A stretch of 15,000 nt of DNA from Botryococcus braunii (Eukaryota > Chlorophyta > Trebouxiophyceae), in contig KV908377.1 of the NCBI GenBank assembly GCA_002005505.1, positions 593,931-608,930 of the forward strand. Reading direction: 5' to 3'. Below, in pieces: positions 1 through 8,591 of this stretch. Within the stretch, counting starts at the first letter, position 1; the number at the start of each line of letters is the position of its first letter. Below the pieces are notes generated by a model, which saw only the letters and a program-made list of their open reading frames with translations, had not been told where the DNA came from and did no database searches. A program made the translations under genes and the position numbers.

Positions 1-59
1 CACTCTCAAGGGGCAGCACTCTGTATGGGCGTTACCGTGATGGGGTCTGCATTGTCGCA

Positions 60-99
60 CCGCGATTTTTGTGACCTGTGACCGCGATTGTTGTGACCT
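60..99. repeat. Two-copy 22-nt tandem repeat
   Basis: An 18-nt block beginning CCGCGATT and ending GTGACCT occurs at 60-77 and again at 82-99 with one mismatch, giving a 22-nt period. It lies in sequence with no recognised gene, to the left of the exonuclease exon. Confidence 0.75.
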
Positions 100-380
100 C
101 AAATCAGGCTGAAGGGCCATCGCTCCAAAAGTCCACCACCAATGGTTTGCAGCACCGCCCATGACCGCACGACCACGGACTGAATTGCATTCGGCGTGCC
201 TCTGTTGCGATTGGGCTGTGCACGTTCATGGAAACGCCAAAATCTGGTACCCTGGGGACCCGGATCCCTAGCGGCCGTCGGCTGCACGGGTCCCCGGTGG
301 GTCCCCCACACGACTCACACATCGGTCGGGCGCAGCCCCCGACAAGACTCAGGCTGACGCCCGAGGGGTTGGGCTTGCAG

Positions 381-650
381 GGCGAGGAGGGCGGACGTGC
401 CGCAGCCGCGGGCGGAGTGAAGAAGGCGGGTGAGGTCGGGCTACGTACAATGTGCGCGGCGACGCTGGGGCGGGAGCTGAACAAGGAGATGCAGGTGTCT
501 GACTGGGGCCGGCGCCCCCTCAGCATCCGCCAGCTCCAGTACGCTGCTCTGGACGCCTACGCGCTCCTGATGATCCACGATGTCATTAGCGTCCAGGGGA
601 CCGGACTGCTTCCGCTCCCGCAGACTCCCGCAGACACCCGCCCGGCTTGA
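381..650 (+). CDS. 3'-5' exonuclease (DEDDy family), C-terminal exon, partial
   Basis: This open frame ends at a TGA at 648-650 and carries the last part of a DnaQ-like/DEDDy 3'-5' exonuclease domain of the kind found in Mut-7/EXD and WRN proteins. What is seen: a GLRTMCAATLG segment, then LNKEMQVSDWGRRPLS, then QLQYAALDAYALLMI. The YAALDAY stretch matches exonuclease motif III (Y-x3-D), with the Tyr at 540-542 and the catalytic Asp at 552-554; SDWGRRPLS is the family's usual lead-in. Motifs I and II are not in this frame, so the gene is 5' partial and its earlier exons must lie beyond the left edge. The start used here is a likely splice acceptor (GGGCTTGCAG ending at 380). The frame stays open upstream to about 228, so the exon could be longer. 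A tail of about 18 residues follows the domain. Such enzymes remove nucleotides from 3' ends of RNA or DNA; the substrate here is unknown. Confidence 0.72.
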   Translation, partial: GEEGGRAAAAGGVKKAGEVGLRTMCAATLGRELNKEMQVSDWGRRPLSIRQLQYAALDAYALLMIHDVISVQGTGLLPLPQTPADTRPA

Positions 651-785
651 CCAGGCGCAAGCAGTCCCGCAGACGCTCGCCGGGCGCCACCCGGCCTTCC
701 CCGGTCCCGCAGACACCCGCTAGGCGTGAACCGGCTTCAAGCAGTCCCTCAAACACCGGCTAGGCTTCCCGAATTTTTTCAAACG
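627..785. repeat. Approximately 80-bp tandem duplication across the exonuclease stop codon
   Basis: A block starting CCCGCAGACACCCGC at 627 recurs at 706, and the segment CAAGCAGTCCC inside it recurs at 658 and 738, giving an offset of 79-80 bp. Further CCCGCAGAC copies are at 617-625 and 666-674, and a decayed copy is at 746-754. The first copy includes the last codons and the TGA of the exonuclease frame. The second copy lies wholly downstream. Confidence 0.7.
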
Positions 786-1425
786 GCTGATGGCTGCATC
801 GTCTCCGTATCTACAAAGACTGATGCCTGCCTCGCATCTCAACAGGCTGATGCCCGATGGCTGCCCGCATCACAGCAGGCCGTTCGCGGATGGCTGCTGG
901 CATCTCAACAGCGGTTTGATGCCTGCCCCTGTCATTCCAAACTGATGGTGGATGGCTGCCTGCATCATAACAGGCCTCTGGCTGATGGCTGCTCGCATCT
1001 CAACAACTTTTTGATGCCTGCCGGCATCTTTACAGGCTGATGCCTGATGGCTGCCAGCATTATAACGGGCCGCTGGCGGATGGCTGCCCTCATCTCAACA
1101 GCGGTTGATGCCTGCCCGCATTTTCCAAGCTGATGGCGGATGGCTGCCCGCAATTTTCGAGGATACAATTCTCCAGGCTGATCGGTGGATGACTAAAGAT
1201 GATGACTCATTGCCGTCGTCCAGGCTAATCGCTGATGACTGCATGCAATTTTGACCGGCTGATTTCTGCTTGGTTCCCGCACGCTTCCACGCCGGTCACT
1301 AGTCGCTGGCCGCATCTCACCCCGCACATGCATGATGGCTGCACGCTCATGCATGACGGCTGCATGTGCCCACGCATCGCCCCTGGCTCCTGCCTGATGG
1401 GGCTGATGGCTGCCCGCTTCTTGGA
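783..1425. repeat. Minisatellite with approximately 95-bp higher-order period
   Basis: Units built on GATGGCTGC / GATGCCTGCC followed by GCATCTCAACAG-like sequence repeat through this block. GATGCCTGCC marks the start of successive higher-order units at 822, 918, 1013 and 1107 (spacing 96, 95, 94). Each unit contains three diverged sub-units of about 30 bp, one of which ends CATCTCAACAGCGGTT or similar. From about 1170 to 1425 the copies are scattered and eroded but still show TGATGGCTGC words. Short open frames across this block are repeat read-through, not genes. Confidence 0.85.
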
Positions 1426-1448
1426 TCTTCCACCATTTGCTCCCCTTG

Positions 1449-1456
1449 GCGCGCGC

Positions 1457-1539
<83 letters not shown>

Positions 1540-1564
1540 CGCGCGCGCGCGCGTGTGTGTGTGT
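1449..1564. repeat. Composite GC/GT/GC/GT alternating dinucleotide tract
   Basis: An alternating purine-pyrimidine run: a short GC block (1449-1457), a break of two G, (GT) from 1459 to 1530, (GC) from 1531 to 1552, then (GT) again to 1564. Valine/cysteine or arginine/alanine open frames through it are artefacts of the repeat. Long GC/GT alternation is the classical sequence requirement for left-handed Z-DNA. Confidence 0.97.
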
Positions 1565-3390
1565 CGATGAGGGGGCGGTGCGTGGGCGGATTAGTTACGA
1601 TCAGTCTCGGCTCGGGCGCTGCGAGCTGTGTGCGTGACAGGAATGTGGCGTCAAAGCTCGGGCCAACACGCTGACTTTTGCTCCCGCGGGTCTTCTTTTC
1701 CAGCCGGTTTTTTGACAGAGAAGCCCCTTCTGCTGCAGTGGGACGCTGCCTCGCCGATTGGCAGACGTGATGGTCTGCTAGTAATCTAGGGTTGGATCTA
1801 ACCCTTGCTCCAGTAATTCTCCCAGTGACCCTGTTTAGTGACCCCGCCGAGGCAATCGGTTTGAGACCATGAAGTCAGATAGCGTTGAGAACTGGTAAGG
1901 CTTGTAATGTGAGGTGGCTGCCTCCTGATCCAGAGAACGATGCCCAGAGAATTCTTTCATTTATACTAGAGTGCTGCCAAGCGAGTGGAGCTGGTCGGAT
2001 ATGCTCTTGATCTCAGGGAACTCTGCGCTTTGTTTCTAATAGTGCGAGCTTATGTACAATCAAAGCTTTGGCAGATAATTTTCCCATGTCAGTCAGTGAA
2101 TCCCTCTTCCGCATTACGGATTTCCACCCTTGCACAAATCTTTTATTTCTTTTACAGCATTGAAGCACCAAAGTAGCCACATTTTCCGCACATTTTAGTC
2201 CGTTTTGCAAGACGAGAGAGTGCGTGCTTGCTGCCTGGGCCTTGTAGCAGGGTACGTTGGGTTTCAGTGCTGCATTGCTTCCAAAGTTAATGATATATCC
2301 ATCACCTCCGACGCCCCCTACTCGAATATGTTAAACTCAACCGTATCAATCCTGGCTCACATCGTTAAAACACTTGATCGCGTCCCACGATTCATGGGTT
2401 TTCTTGAGCCTCGGAGCTGTGGTGGACATTGTAACTGCCTCGGACAATCATTTGACAGCCTGTCACGAGGTAAAGAGTGGTCACATACCTAAGTTAAATT
2501 TGTTTCACAACTTCAAGGCCCCAAAGGGCCTGTTCACGCCATCTCCGATCCATGACCAAGACCAGTGGGGTCACACAGTAGAGGGTTGGGGCACTTGCAC
2601 CTAATGCTTGTGTGTCCATGCCCTTGAGGCACGGTTCAGAGTACGATTTTTGCCCCAGTGCCCACACACACCTTCTGGCGCAAGACTTCCCAGCCATTAC
2701 ACCATTTTAAGAGGCAAGTGCTTGCAAGCTTGGTTTGGCAGAGTAAGGATATTTATGAAGAACGAGCAATGTGGGTTACATCGACCATTCCTAAAGTTGC
2801 TGCATCCTAACGCGGCTCTGGCGGGATTAATGCACTTCAGCGTACGTGACCAGAGGAATACTACAACATTCGGTAGCCTTGCTACTGATAGCATGTCACT
2901 AGTACTATGACCATACACGATTACCATACCTGTCAGGGAACCCCGCATCATGAGTTCTAAACTTATATTCGAGGCCTAGACTAACCCCACACACTGGAAC
3001 CTTCAAACTAAAACGGCACAGTGTTGTCACGCGGTAAACATCAAATCTACCCACCTCCCATGCTTTTCTGAATCAGTGCGTCCACTTCTCTATACTTGTT
3101 GCATTTTCAAACCTGAATATTCGGAGGAGGTACTGTTCCCCTCAAAAAATTACTTGCTTTCACCTTCCTTTCAATCTTCAAAAGGAGCATGAGCGCTCTG
3201 GAGCACTGATATATGCCATATTGTTGTACTGCAGGCTCCTAGGAAAGTCTGTGTTTGCTCAGCTGAAACCAGCACATCCAAGGGGAGTTCTATCCACCAG
3301 AAGGCTCGAGCACCTGTGACAGATCGCAGATACTTGCCAGTGCCACCCCGCATCGCAACCATCTCCCTGGCAACATCTTACAACATGCAA
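1565..3390. other. Unassigned region, no recognisable gene
   Basis: About 1.8 kb of mixed-composition sequence after the GT array. Only short open frames (under 105 codons) occur, on both strands, and none shows a domain I recognise. One stretch, about 2392-2470 on the + strand, ends at a good donor-like GAG|GTAAAGAG and could be a small exon, but no partner exon was found. No tRNA-like A/B boxes or simple repeats were seen. Confidence 0.6.
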
Positions 3391-3394
3391 CGCA

Positions 3395-3637
3395 ATGCCC
3401 GGTTCGAGATCTTCTTCGTCCCCACGACATTTTTCACCCCAGAGCCCTCAGCCTCTCAGGGTCACCGATCCCAAAGATCCAATCCTTACCATTGAAGAGG
3501 CTCCCAAGACATTTGAGATCGAAAATCTTGCACACACTTTCGCTGCCCTAGGCAAATCCCAGTTTATCTTCAACACGTGCTTTCCCACACCTGTTGTGGG
3601 TCAACAACTTTTCCGCCCTATTCTTACTTGGATATGA
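3395..3637 (+). other. 80-codon open frame, unrecognised
   Basis: An ATG-started frame with an N-terminal Ser/Pro/Arg-rich stretch followed by mixed sequence containing TDPKDPILTIEEAPKTFEIE. Residue mixture is protein-like in the middle, but a second + frame over the same bases is also open, and no domain, signal peptide or membrane segment can be seen. It may be an exon of an unidentified gene or chance. No function is proposed. Confidence 0.2.
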
Positions 3638-4587
3638 GGAGCATCTAAAGCATTCCGGCACATGCCAGCATGAAAGTCACGCCCAGGGCACTTGCTCTCA
3701 CATTGGCCCCCAGCCTGCATGCGCAATGCATGCCCAATTCCTTGGTGTGGGAAACATATGCACACACAGCATGCAACTCAATTCAACTTGTGAGTTTTCA
3801 TCCCACGCCGGGGGAAAAAAAAGAGGGCGCGGCAGAGGGTCCATGACACACATAAAACCTACACTGAGAATCAAACTCTGAGACAGGCACTAAATCAAAG
3901 CCTGCTCCTGAGCCATGACCTGCAATTGCAAGCAACAGCGGGCTCGAGGCCCAGTGCACAGAAACGGCAAGGATGGGAGACGCTATGGGGAGCAACACAT
4001 TCAAAACAACCTACGCAGCTGTGATTACGCACTAGAGAATTAGGCAGTCACGGAGCGCCAGGGCTTCCTATAGAGGGGACTTGTATGCCGGAAAAGTCAA
4101 GGCAGGTACACTCCAGCAGTCACGAAGAATAGCAACTGATGCCACGGTCTCTACCAGTGGCAGCCACCCCTCAAGTGACCCACAACGTGGCAAGAGAGGT
4201 AACTTCAACGCTATATCAGAACCAGCAACTTTTGACTGGCTTTGGTGTCCTATCAAAGATGGCCCACAACGATAATGTTATATCACAAATGTCCTCCCAG
4301 TCTTAATGACCAGAACAGGCCAGAGGGCTGTGACTGCACTACCTATGTACCAACTGTACGACACCAGAGGGTCCCGGCTGTTGAGACAGGACATACATAA
4401 AGCTACAGATGTTGCCGATTTTGGGCAGTGTCGACTTCCGTCGTCACGCACCCTTGGCATTCAAAAACCCCTGCAAGTTCAACTGAGAAGACTTTTGGAA
4501 AGAATCCCAGGACGCACACCCCAGCCCCAACGGGATCCGTCCCACTGTGGTCACATCCCAAAGTGGTAAAAACTTTCTAGTACCCCT
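3638..4587. other. Unassigned region, no recognisable gene
   Basis: About 950 bp with only short open frames on both strands. An A-run at 3813-3820 and the near-palindromic word TGCATGCGCAATGCATGC near 3717 are the only local structures noticed. I see no domain, RNA gene or long repeat. Confidence 0.55.
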
Positions 4588-4656
4588 CGCGCGCACGCGC
4601 ACCCGCACACGCACGCGCACGCGCACGCACACGCACACGCACACGCACACACACAT
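4588..4656. repeat. Mixed CG/CA alternating tract
   Basis: A run of CGCGCGCACGCGCAC-type sequence grading into ACGCACAC and then pure CACACA. It is alternating purine-pyrimidine almost throughout. Arg-Thr and Val-Cys open frames here are artefacts of the repeat. Confidence 0.95.
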
Positions 4657-4856
4657 ACAGGAACCTACATGTTCCCTTAAGCATTCACGCGCTGGGTCAG
4701 ATCCTAGCCGCTTTCCAGGTCGCTACCCTCGCTGCTACTTAAATCAACAGGAAAATCAAAACCCGTGACATGCCAGCATCCGAGCAGGGTCCAATCTGAC
4801 AAGATTAATCTTGAATTATACCCACGCCAGCCGCAAATCATCATAAGAACAATGGT

Positions 4857-4869
4857 CCCCCCCCCCCCC
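4857..4869. repeat. Poly-C tract (13 C)
   Basis: Thirteen consecutive C on the + strand followed by AAAGGG. It interrupts an otherwise open + frame (4765-5121) and so argues against that frame being a conserved gene. Confidence 0.95.
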
Positions 4870-5205
4870 AAAGGGAAAATGCGCACACCGTTTGATCACG
4901 AGCAACTAATGCATAAACAGGCTGTCATGATATGTATTTTGGGCATTCAGAGACAATCTGGCCCTATGCTGGATGTCATTTCTCCAGGAGCGCCATTAAA
5001 TGGGAAGCCCTCCCCCGGCCCCATGGGGATCATCGGTGTGGCCACCCCAGATGCACTGGAACACCCTCGTTGCCGCTCAGGCACCGCGAATTATCTTTCT
5101 GACAGCCACCGGATGCTATGAACATCCGCATGGCCTGAGTATGGAGCTCACATATAGAGACGGAGTACAATACCACCCCACCGTCCCATGTTGGTGTCAT
5201 CCTAC

Positions 5206-5487
5206 CTCTGGGATGGAAATCACTGTGAAGGTTACAGGATCATAAACCAGGCGCACACGGTCACCTCGCCAGTCTGTTGTTGTTGCAGAGCCCTTCCTCA
5301 CAGGCACAGGCGTGCGGGTACTCTCTTTTGTGATGACTTTTTGTGCGTCGAAGACATTCATTCCCACGCACTCGGGCCAAGAGCATTTGTCGGGCGGCAG
5401 GCATTCCTCACAGCGTAAGCACATGACCAGGATGCAATCGCAGTACGTTATCTCTATACCGCAGCCCCCATCTGTTAAATAATGCAT
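5206..5487 (-). CDS. Cysteine-rich open frame or exon, unrecognised
   Basis: On the minus strand an ATG at 5487 opens a frame that runs about 94 codons to a donor-like CCAGAG|GTAGGA at 5206/5205; unspliced, it would stop at 5197. The first third is unusually cysteine-dense, with the segment CGIEITYCDCILVMCLRCEE followed by CLPPDKCSWPEC, so pairs spaced C-x2-C occur twice. The rest is hydrophilic and ends VRLVYDPVTFTVISIPE. The cysteine spacing would suit a small metal-binding knuckle or disulfide-rich module, but it matches no family I can name. An alternative is that the exon starts at a splice acceptor (ATTTAACAG) just inside the ATG. Two possible downstream acceptors would both lead quickly to a stop. 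This is possibly one exon of a larger gene and possibly chance. Confidence 0.3.
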
Positions 5488-5695
5488 AGTTGCAAATGCC
5501 CCTACTTAAGTAATCAGCATCGAAGACTTCTCGAAGGTAAAGCAGATCGCACAGCAGGTCTTACCCCACTAGTGCAAACCCAACGCAACATCAACCCCCC
5601 TCCAACTCACACACACCATCCCGGTCACGCCGCCCCTGCCTAAGTGGACACGCAGCCATGGACATTCACACGCGCATGCGTGAACGAGCGCAGTA

Positions 5696-5696
<1 letters not shown>

Positions 5697-5773
<77 letters not shown>

Positions 5774-5787
5774 ACCCACCCACACCC
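5697..5787. repeat. (CA)37 array with CCCA-rich tail
   Basis: Pure CA dinucleotide from 5697 to 5770, then CCCACCCACCCACACCC. His-Thr and Cys-Val open frames across it are artefacts. Confidence 0.98.
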
Positions 5788-6280
5788 ATGACACACTTTC
5801 TACAAGTGCACATCTCCCCACTATGGCCCGAAAAGCCTCTGCTGATGTCTGCGAAATCACGGAGCCCAGAGCTTCACTGCCATGCAGTCTATCCTTACTC
5901 CCTCACACTTCAATCACAAGATCCGCTACTAATAAACAAATGCTACTCAACCAGGATATTTGATAATTAACTAGACAGATACGACAGACGATCACATTTG
6001 GCCCAAACCAACGGCAATGTTGGTGAAAGCATCACATATGCGTGCGACACCTCTGTTCTACACTGCTGCTAAGAGCTATGCCGCAACATCTTGCACTTCT
6101 TCAGCAACTTCAACATGCCGACGTGGCTCCCCTCCTCCGCCCTCCGAGAGGGGATGTGGGATAGACCACCCCACTTCTTTTTCAAAAAGAACAGCAACAA
6201 AGTGATTTTTGAAAAGGGTATGAACATCCTTTTTTTTTGCCATCTTTTACCAACAGTTTTTTTGACACGCACAGGGCGCC
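5788..6280. other. Unassigned region, no recognisable gene
   Basis: About 490 bp with short overlapping open frames on both strands and no recognisable domain. A T9 run lies at about 6230-6238 and a T7 run near 6257. I see no RNA gene or repeat. Confidence 0.5.
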
Positions 6281-6631
6281 TCAGTTCCACAATGTCTCAA
6301 GCACCTCAAGCCTTTTGGCATGCTCGCACACTCGGAGCACTGAATGAAAGAGGCATGAAAATCTACCTGCGGTGGTTGTCGTGCCTCCAAGAGTACTGGA
6401 GGCAGTAGCTGTAACACCAGCCGTTGGGAGTGTCCCCGTACTCAAGCTGATGCTGGCCTGGCCCGTGCTTTGGGCGCTGAGAGCAGAAGGCAGTAGCTCA
6501 TACTCAATTGGAGCAGGCCTACCGCTTTCGGCAGTGTCTGAGACCCCATGCGGAGCCAGTGCTGGACCAGGTGCAGGTCCTGCCGGAACAGTAACTTGGC
6601 GCACAGATAGCCCAATAGGAAGACCTGTCAC
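6281..6631 (-). CDS. Ser/Thr/Ala/Pro-rich open frame or exon, unrecognised
   Basis: A minus-strand frame of about 116 codons with no ATG at its upper end. A more natural reading is an exon entering at the acceptor-like GTGACAG|GTCTTCC near 6620 and leaving at the strong donor-like CCGCAG|GTAGATT near 6370. The encoded stretch is low in charge and dominated by Ser, Thr, Ala, Pro and Gly, for example VTVPAGPAPGPALAPHG and a later TLGGTTTTA. This resembles disordered linkers or extracellular wall-type sequence. No domain is visible. The opposite strand is also open across most of it, so compositional bias could explain the frame. Confidence 0.28.
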   Translation of the reverse strand: MTGLPIGLSVRQVTVPAGPAPGPALAPHGVSDTAESGRPAPIEYELLPSALSAQSTGQASISLSTGTLPTAGVTATASSTLGGTTTTAGRFSCLFHSVLRVCEHAKRLEVLETLWN

Positions 6632-6679
6632 ATCAAGGCCACTCCGACCAGTGGGTTGCAGAAGTCACTTTGGGAACTC

Positions 6680-7307
6680 ATGATGGATTGAGCACTTGCA
6701 TTGGGACAACAGTGGGTTGCACCAGAACAACTTCCAAGCCGCTTGCATAGCGTATGCCACCAACAACACTGAGTGGCTGTGGACCTGATAAGAGGCAAAG
6801 ATCTGCCTCTTACCTTTTGTTTGGCTGTGCTTTTCTTGACAAACAAACCCCACCTATAAGCCTTACCCGAGAAGAGCAACAACCTTTAAGCAACCCCTAA
6901 ATCGCTGCATCTTTATTGCCAGTCCAGCCGCTCACATACTGTCAGCCATACTAGCCTTCCTACTGAGTACATTTGAATGATGCAAGGCTGCCAGGAGTTG
7001 TGGCGTGTAGATTGGCCGGTTCCAAAAAAGCTTGGGTTCTGATGCTGATGGGGGCACAGAGCATCAGTGGCGGCAGTGGCAACCAGGCATTATGCGTCAT
7101 GCGGGAAAAATTGAAACTGGTTTTGCGCTACGTGCAAGCCAACAAACTTGTACAAAGTTCGCAAGACGCAAGATGTAGACGTCTCCAACCTCAATATGAT
7201 GGCATGTAGCACGTCTGAACAAGTCAAAAGTATGTCACAACTTGTAAGTCAAAAGAGAGGAACTCCACTTCTTCAGGAAATGTAATGCAGGCTCTTCCAG
7301 TACACAC
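6680..7307. other. Unassigned region with overlapping open frames
   Basis: Three minus-strand frames and one plus-strand frame are open over parts of this stretch without a recognisable domain. The word CAGTGGGTTGCA occurs near 6650 and again near 6709, about 60 bp apart. A perfect hairpin lies at 6789-6812 and is listed separately. A minus-strand GTAAGAG donor-like site overlaps that hairpin. Confidence 0.45.
6789..6812. other. Perfect 9-bp stem, 6-nt loop hairpin
   Basis: TAAGAGGCA at 6789-6797 is exactly complementary to TGCCTCTTA at 6804-6812, with a 6-nt loop between. No tract of T follows on either strand that would make it a typical terminator. Confidence 0.8.
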
Positions 7308-7606
7308 CTGTGGCTGCTGAAGAATAATCAGCAGTCGTTCCCAGCTGCACACCAACACACACTGCTGAAAATTGCTGCAAAAGTATTGGGAACAGTAGCT
7401 TCGCGGCATAAAGTTATTTAATTTAGGCACCATAGAGTTCCAACGCCGTTGGTGTCTTTGCCTTTTGTGCGAGTCGAAAGCGATAATTGCCCTCTGTAAC
7501 TACGCGTTGCCTGACTCACCTCTGGAAATATTGTAGCCATTACAGGGTACGAGACTGTGCAAACGGTGAACGCCCATGCGAGAACGGAAGCCAAGGGTGA
7601 CATCTC
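7308..7606 (-). other. Two candidate small exons, minus strand
   Basis: On the minus strand, 7606-7520 (87 nt) is bounded by CTCGTAG| upstream and the strong donor AGAG|GTGAGT. After a 155-nt gap, 7364-7308 (57 nt) is bounded by ATTTTCAG| and CACAG|GTGTGT. Both lengths are multiples of three, so two different reading frames pass through the pair. One gives a hydrophobic segment (AFTVCTVSYPVMATIFPE) running into CVLVCSWERLLII. The other gives a polar, beta-like sequence including VGVQLGTTADYSSAAT. Without a homologue I cannot choose. No domain is recognised, and the gene, if real, would extend to both sides. Confidence 0.25.
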
Positions 7607-7858
7607 CTACGAGGCAGCCCAACATATCTCAAAACCTGTCCCCTGTCACCAGTAGAAACTTCAATTGTAATAAGATTATCAAAAATAACAAATCCATCCA
7701 AGCAGTGAACTAAACAACCCCTCACCAACCACGTCCTGCAAAGTCAAACAGAACGACGGTAGAAACCACTATTTCCGAGATACGTGACCGACCTGACATT
7801 GCTAAATCAAGCCTCAGACGGTCCGACTTCAGCGTCTTCGCTTACAATATTTGAAGCC

Positions 7859-8380
7859 ATGGCTGTTGACCATGACATGTCGCCTCGAAGGCATCCTCGA
7901 TTGCATCGCTTTGTCAAGGCCCTTGACTCAAGGGCCAGGTGTCTACCGTACTACCAGACCACGTGGCAGGACACGTCGTCGGCACCCGCCAGTGGCGGGC
8001 CGCCACACCGATTTCCGTACACACGGTGGGCCTCAGGTGAATGTACAGTGCCGGTTATCACGTTGCAGTTATCACGTGCCGGCGACGGTTGGGATATTGT
8101 CACATTTCCCCCAGTTGGAATTCCCCGCCAATTGCTGCAGGCTAGAGCCTTCATTTTCCTTTCACACCGTCGAGTATCTTTCTCGCATCACACCGGGGAA
8201 AAGGAGCTCCGAACAAGTGCGAAGAATAACGAAATGTACAGCTCCATGCTCGTGTTCTATGCCATTGTTGAGCTTGTCGAAAGTGGGTTGGGTGGCATTG
8301 TAGATATGCTGGCTGAGTCACTTAGCTCCGGTGTAGCCACCCGTGCACTAGTTCAGCGCTTTGGGCTAGCTGCTCTATAG
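7859..8380 (+). CDS. Hypothetical protein, 173 codons, intronless
   Basis: An ATG at 7859 in a favourable context (GCCATGG) opens a frame of 173 codons ending in TAG at 8378-8380. The frame stays open about 25 codons further upstream, but with no other ATG. The N-terminal third is basic and Pro/Ser-rich (MSPRRHPRLHRFVKALDSRA). The C-terminal part from about residue 130 is hydrophobic-helical and ends VATRALVQRFGLAAL. I recognise no domain and no clear signal peptide. It ends 211 bp before the start of the coiled-coil gene on the same strand. Caution: a second + frame is open from 7851 to 8303 and a minus frame from 7951 to 8154, so openness alone is weak evidence. It could also be a terminal exon of a gene running in from the left. 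Confidence 0.35.
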   Translation: MAVDHDMSPRRHPRLHRFVKALDSRARCLPYYQTTWQDTSSAPASGGPPHRFPYTRWASGECTVPVITLQLSRAGDGWDIVTFPPVGIPRQLLQARAFIFLSHRRVSFSHHTGEKELRTSAKNNEMYSSMLVFYAIVELVESGLGGIVDMLAESLSSGVATRALVQRFGLAAL

Positions 8381-8514
8381 AAGAGCTGTGACATTTTCTC
8401 TCGCAGTTTTTAACCACCTAGACCTGTCTTGTCCGCACGAAGCCGATTCTCTTGCCTCGACTGCCGTGATTCATTTTCAGCAGCGTACACATAGCGTAAC
8501 GGTGTGAGGTTTTA

Positions 8515-8571
8515 CTAAAAATAGTTCTTGAGGGCGCAATATCGGCCGTCTGTCAAAACTCATATCGGTCG
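8515..8571 (+). promoter_or_regulatory. Putative promoter elements of the coiled-coil gene
   Basis: Within 80 bp upstream of the ATG at 8592 lie CTAAAAATAG (8515-8524), which fits the MADS/MEF2-type consensus YTA(A/T)4TAR and could equally act as a TATA-like element. Two copies of ATATCGGYCG follow at 8539-8548 and 8562-8571, 23 bp apart. An AACGG word, the core of plant mitosis-specific MYB3R sites, is at 8498-8502 but is too short to be significant alone. Function is inferred from position only. Confidence 0.25.
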
Positions 8572-8591
8572 GTGTCGGAAACTTCTTTCAA

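Noticed and set aside
104..526. 140-codon minus-strand frame opposite the exonuclease exon
   Set aside because: It is a shadow of the GC-rich coding exon on the + strand, which carries a recognisable catalytic motif.
726..1168. Open frames on both strands with repeated Asp-Gly-Cys or similar words
   Set aside because: The repetition follows the minisatellite period on both strands; no start context or domain supports a gene.
1185..1290. GATGATGA and CTGA words resembling a box C/D snoRNA
   Set aside because: They arise from eroded copies of the GATGGCTGC minisatellite, and no terminal stem brackets them.
1366..1674. Open frames rich in Val-Cys and Arg-Ala
   Set aside because: They are translations of the GT/GC dinucleotide tract, open only because the repeat lacks stops. 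The same holds for frames across 4588-4656, 5697-5787, 10380-10435 and 14630-14756.
3401..3411. GGTTCGAGATC resembling a tRNA B box
   Set aside because: No matching A box or cloverleaf could be drawn upstream.
4765..5121. 118-codon + frame
   Set aside because: It passes through a 13-C run read as a proline stretch and shows no domain; probably chance.
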